Below, piece after piece: positions 22,581 through 22,927 of a stretch of 22,927 nt of DNA; within the stretch, counting starts at the first letter, position 1, and the number at the start of each line of letters is the position of its first letter. The notes under the pieces were generated by a model. That model saw nothing but the letters and a program-made list of their open reading frames with translations, had not been told where the DNA came from and did not search any database. This stretch comes from JAFGPF01 sp964500415 (GTDB lineage Bacteria; Chloroflexota; Dehalococcoidia; Dehalococcoidales; RBG-16-60-22). The position numbers and the translations under genes were made by a program. The stretch is from contig CAZCOB010000030.1 in NCBI GenBank assembly GCA_964500415.1, positions 1 to 22,927 of the forward strand, given 5' to 3'.

Positions 22581-22594
22581 TGCGCAACTGCGCA
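22581..22594. repeat. TGCGCA interspersed repeat, copy v
   Basis: TGCGCA at 22581 and 22589 (8-bp spacing) with ATGGGCA just upstream, the same flank as the inverted TGCCCAT next to copy iii. It lies between the convergent stop codons of the split SH3-like gene and the cupin gene. Confidence 0.65.
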
Positions 22595-22596
22595 CA

Positions 22597-22927
22597 TTAG
22601 TCCCGTATGATTTTATCCGGGTCCTTAACGTATTTCGAAGCCAGCGTGCAATGCACTAATAAAATGGGTTTGTCGACTCTCTTAAAGTGGAGCGGACAAT
22701 GAATCATCCCCGCGGGAATATAGACGCTGGTGGTATGCGTGATTTTATGTATTTCCCGCTCTTCGCCTAGGCCAATCTCGATATCCGCATTCAGGTCGTC
22801 CATGTCGTTCGGGTCGAGCGATATGAAATACAGGTACATATCGAAGTCGTGTGAATGCGGGGCGTCCTCCATGAGGGTGGGTTCCGTAATGCGCAGGAAC
22901 ATAATCGTAAAATTGGATTTATAATCG
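22597..22927 (-). CDS. Cupin-like protein, 5' end outside the window
   Basis: At least 109 residues are visible and the frame stays open to the window edge (DYKSNFTI before the first internal ATG at 22900-22902), so the true start lies to the right. APHSHDFDMYLYF resembles cupin motif 1 (HxH...), and VYIPAGMIHCPLHF motif 2 (PxGxxH). Such small beta-barrels bind a metal and often act as dioxygenases, isomerases or sensors; the function here is unknown. A repeat copy lies next to its stop. Confidence 0.65.
   Translation of the reverse strand, partial: DYKSNFTIMFLRITEPTLMEDAPHSHDFDMYLYFISLDPNDMDDLNADIEIGLGEEREIHKITHTTSVYIPAGMIHCPLHFKRVDKPILLVHCTLASKYVKDPDKIIRD

Noticed and set aside
1..22927. 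CRISPR array, insertion sequence or prophage
   Set aside because: No regularly spaced long repeats, transposase, integrase or phage structural gene was seen. The TGCGCA units are too short and scattered to be an array.

Overview
The window is bacterial chromosome, probably from an uncultured Dehalococcoidia-like member of the Chloroflexota. This is an inference from protein character and gene content: a B12-type radical SAM protein of the TIGR03960 kind, a phosphoglycerate-mutase-like enzyme next to aspartokinase, and archease-RtcB. No rRNA or other phylogenetic marker settles it. Most of the window is moderately GC-rich housekeeping sequence. The first 2.2 kb is visibly AT-rich and looks like accessory DNA.

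Layout. 1-2250: the first codons of a probable sulfatase running off the left edge; a peptidase-C39/BtrH-like protein fused to a truncated AraC DNA-binding domain; a VOC/glyoxalase gene; two copies of a 123-bp repeat, each carrying a bidirectional terminator. 2253-4058: radical SAM protein (+). 4082-7345: gyrA preceded by a TPR protein (-). 7512-7730: NifU-like iron-sulfur scaffold (+). 7751-10224: PGM-like protein (candidate homoserine kinase) and aspartokinase (-). 10279-10355: tRNA-Pro(CGG). 10373-10975: RelE/RHH toxin-antitoxin pair. 11004-12792: fmt and mazG (-). 13153-14517: dnaA (+). 14800-18183: obg-nadD-iron-sulfur flavoprotein in a tightly coupled run, then two MaoC-fold dehydratase subunits. 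18161-20313: nitroreductase and a tandem-domain methyltransferase (-). 20430-22309: archease and RtcB RNA ligase, followed by a small gene interrupted by TGA. The right edge holds a partial cupin.

Genes left of dnaA are mostly on the minus strand and genes right of it mostly on the plus strand. In the few lines I counted, C exceeds G on the plus strand up to dnaA and G exceeds C from obg on. This fits a replication origin next to dnaA, most plausibly in the AT-rich gap at 14518-14799.

Points most worth a second look: a dispersed 8-bp-periodic TGCGCA repeat at four gene ends or spacers and once inside a coding sequence; a DnaA whose DnaA-box recognition motif reads RDAASV instead of RDHTTV; the 123-bp terminator repeat and a 14-bp direct repeat that bracket the truncated AraC/C39 gene; a small gene after rtcB with one in-frame TGA; and a toxin-antitoxin pair with a visible tandem operator, wedged between tRNA-Pro and mazG. 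I found no CRISPR array, insertion sequence or clear prophage gene.
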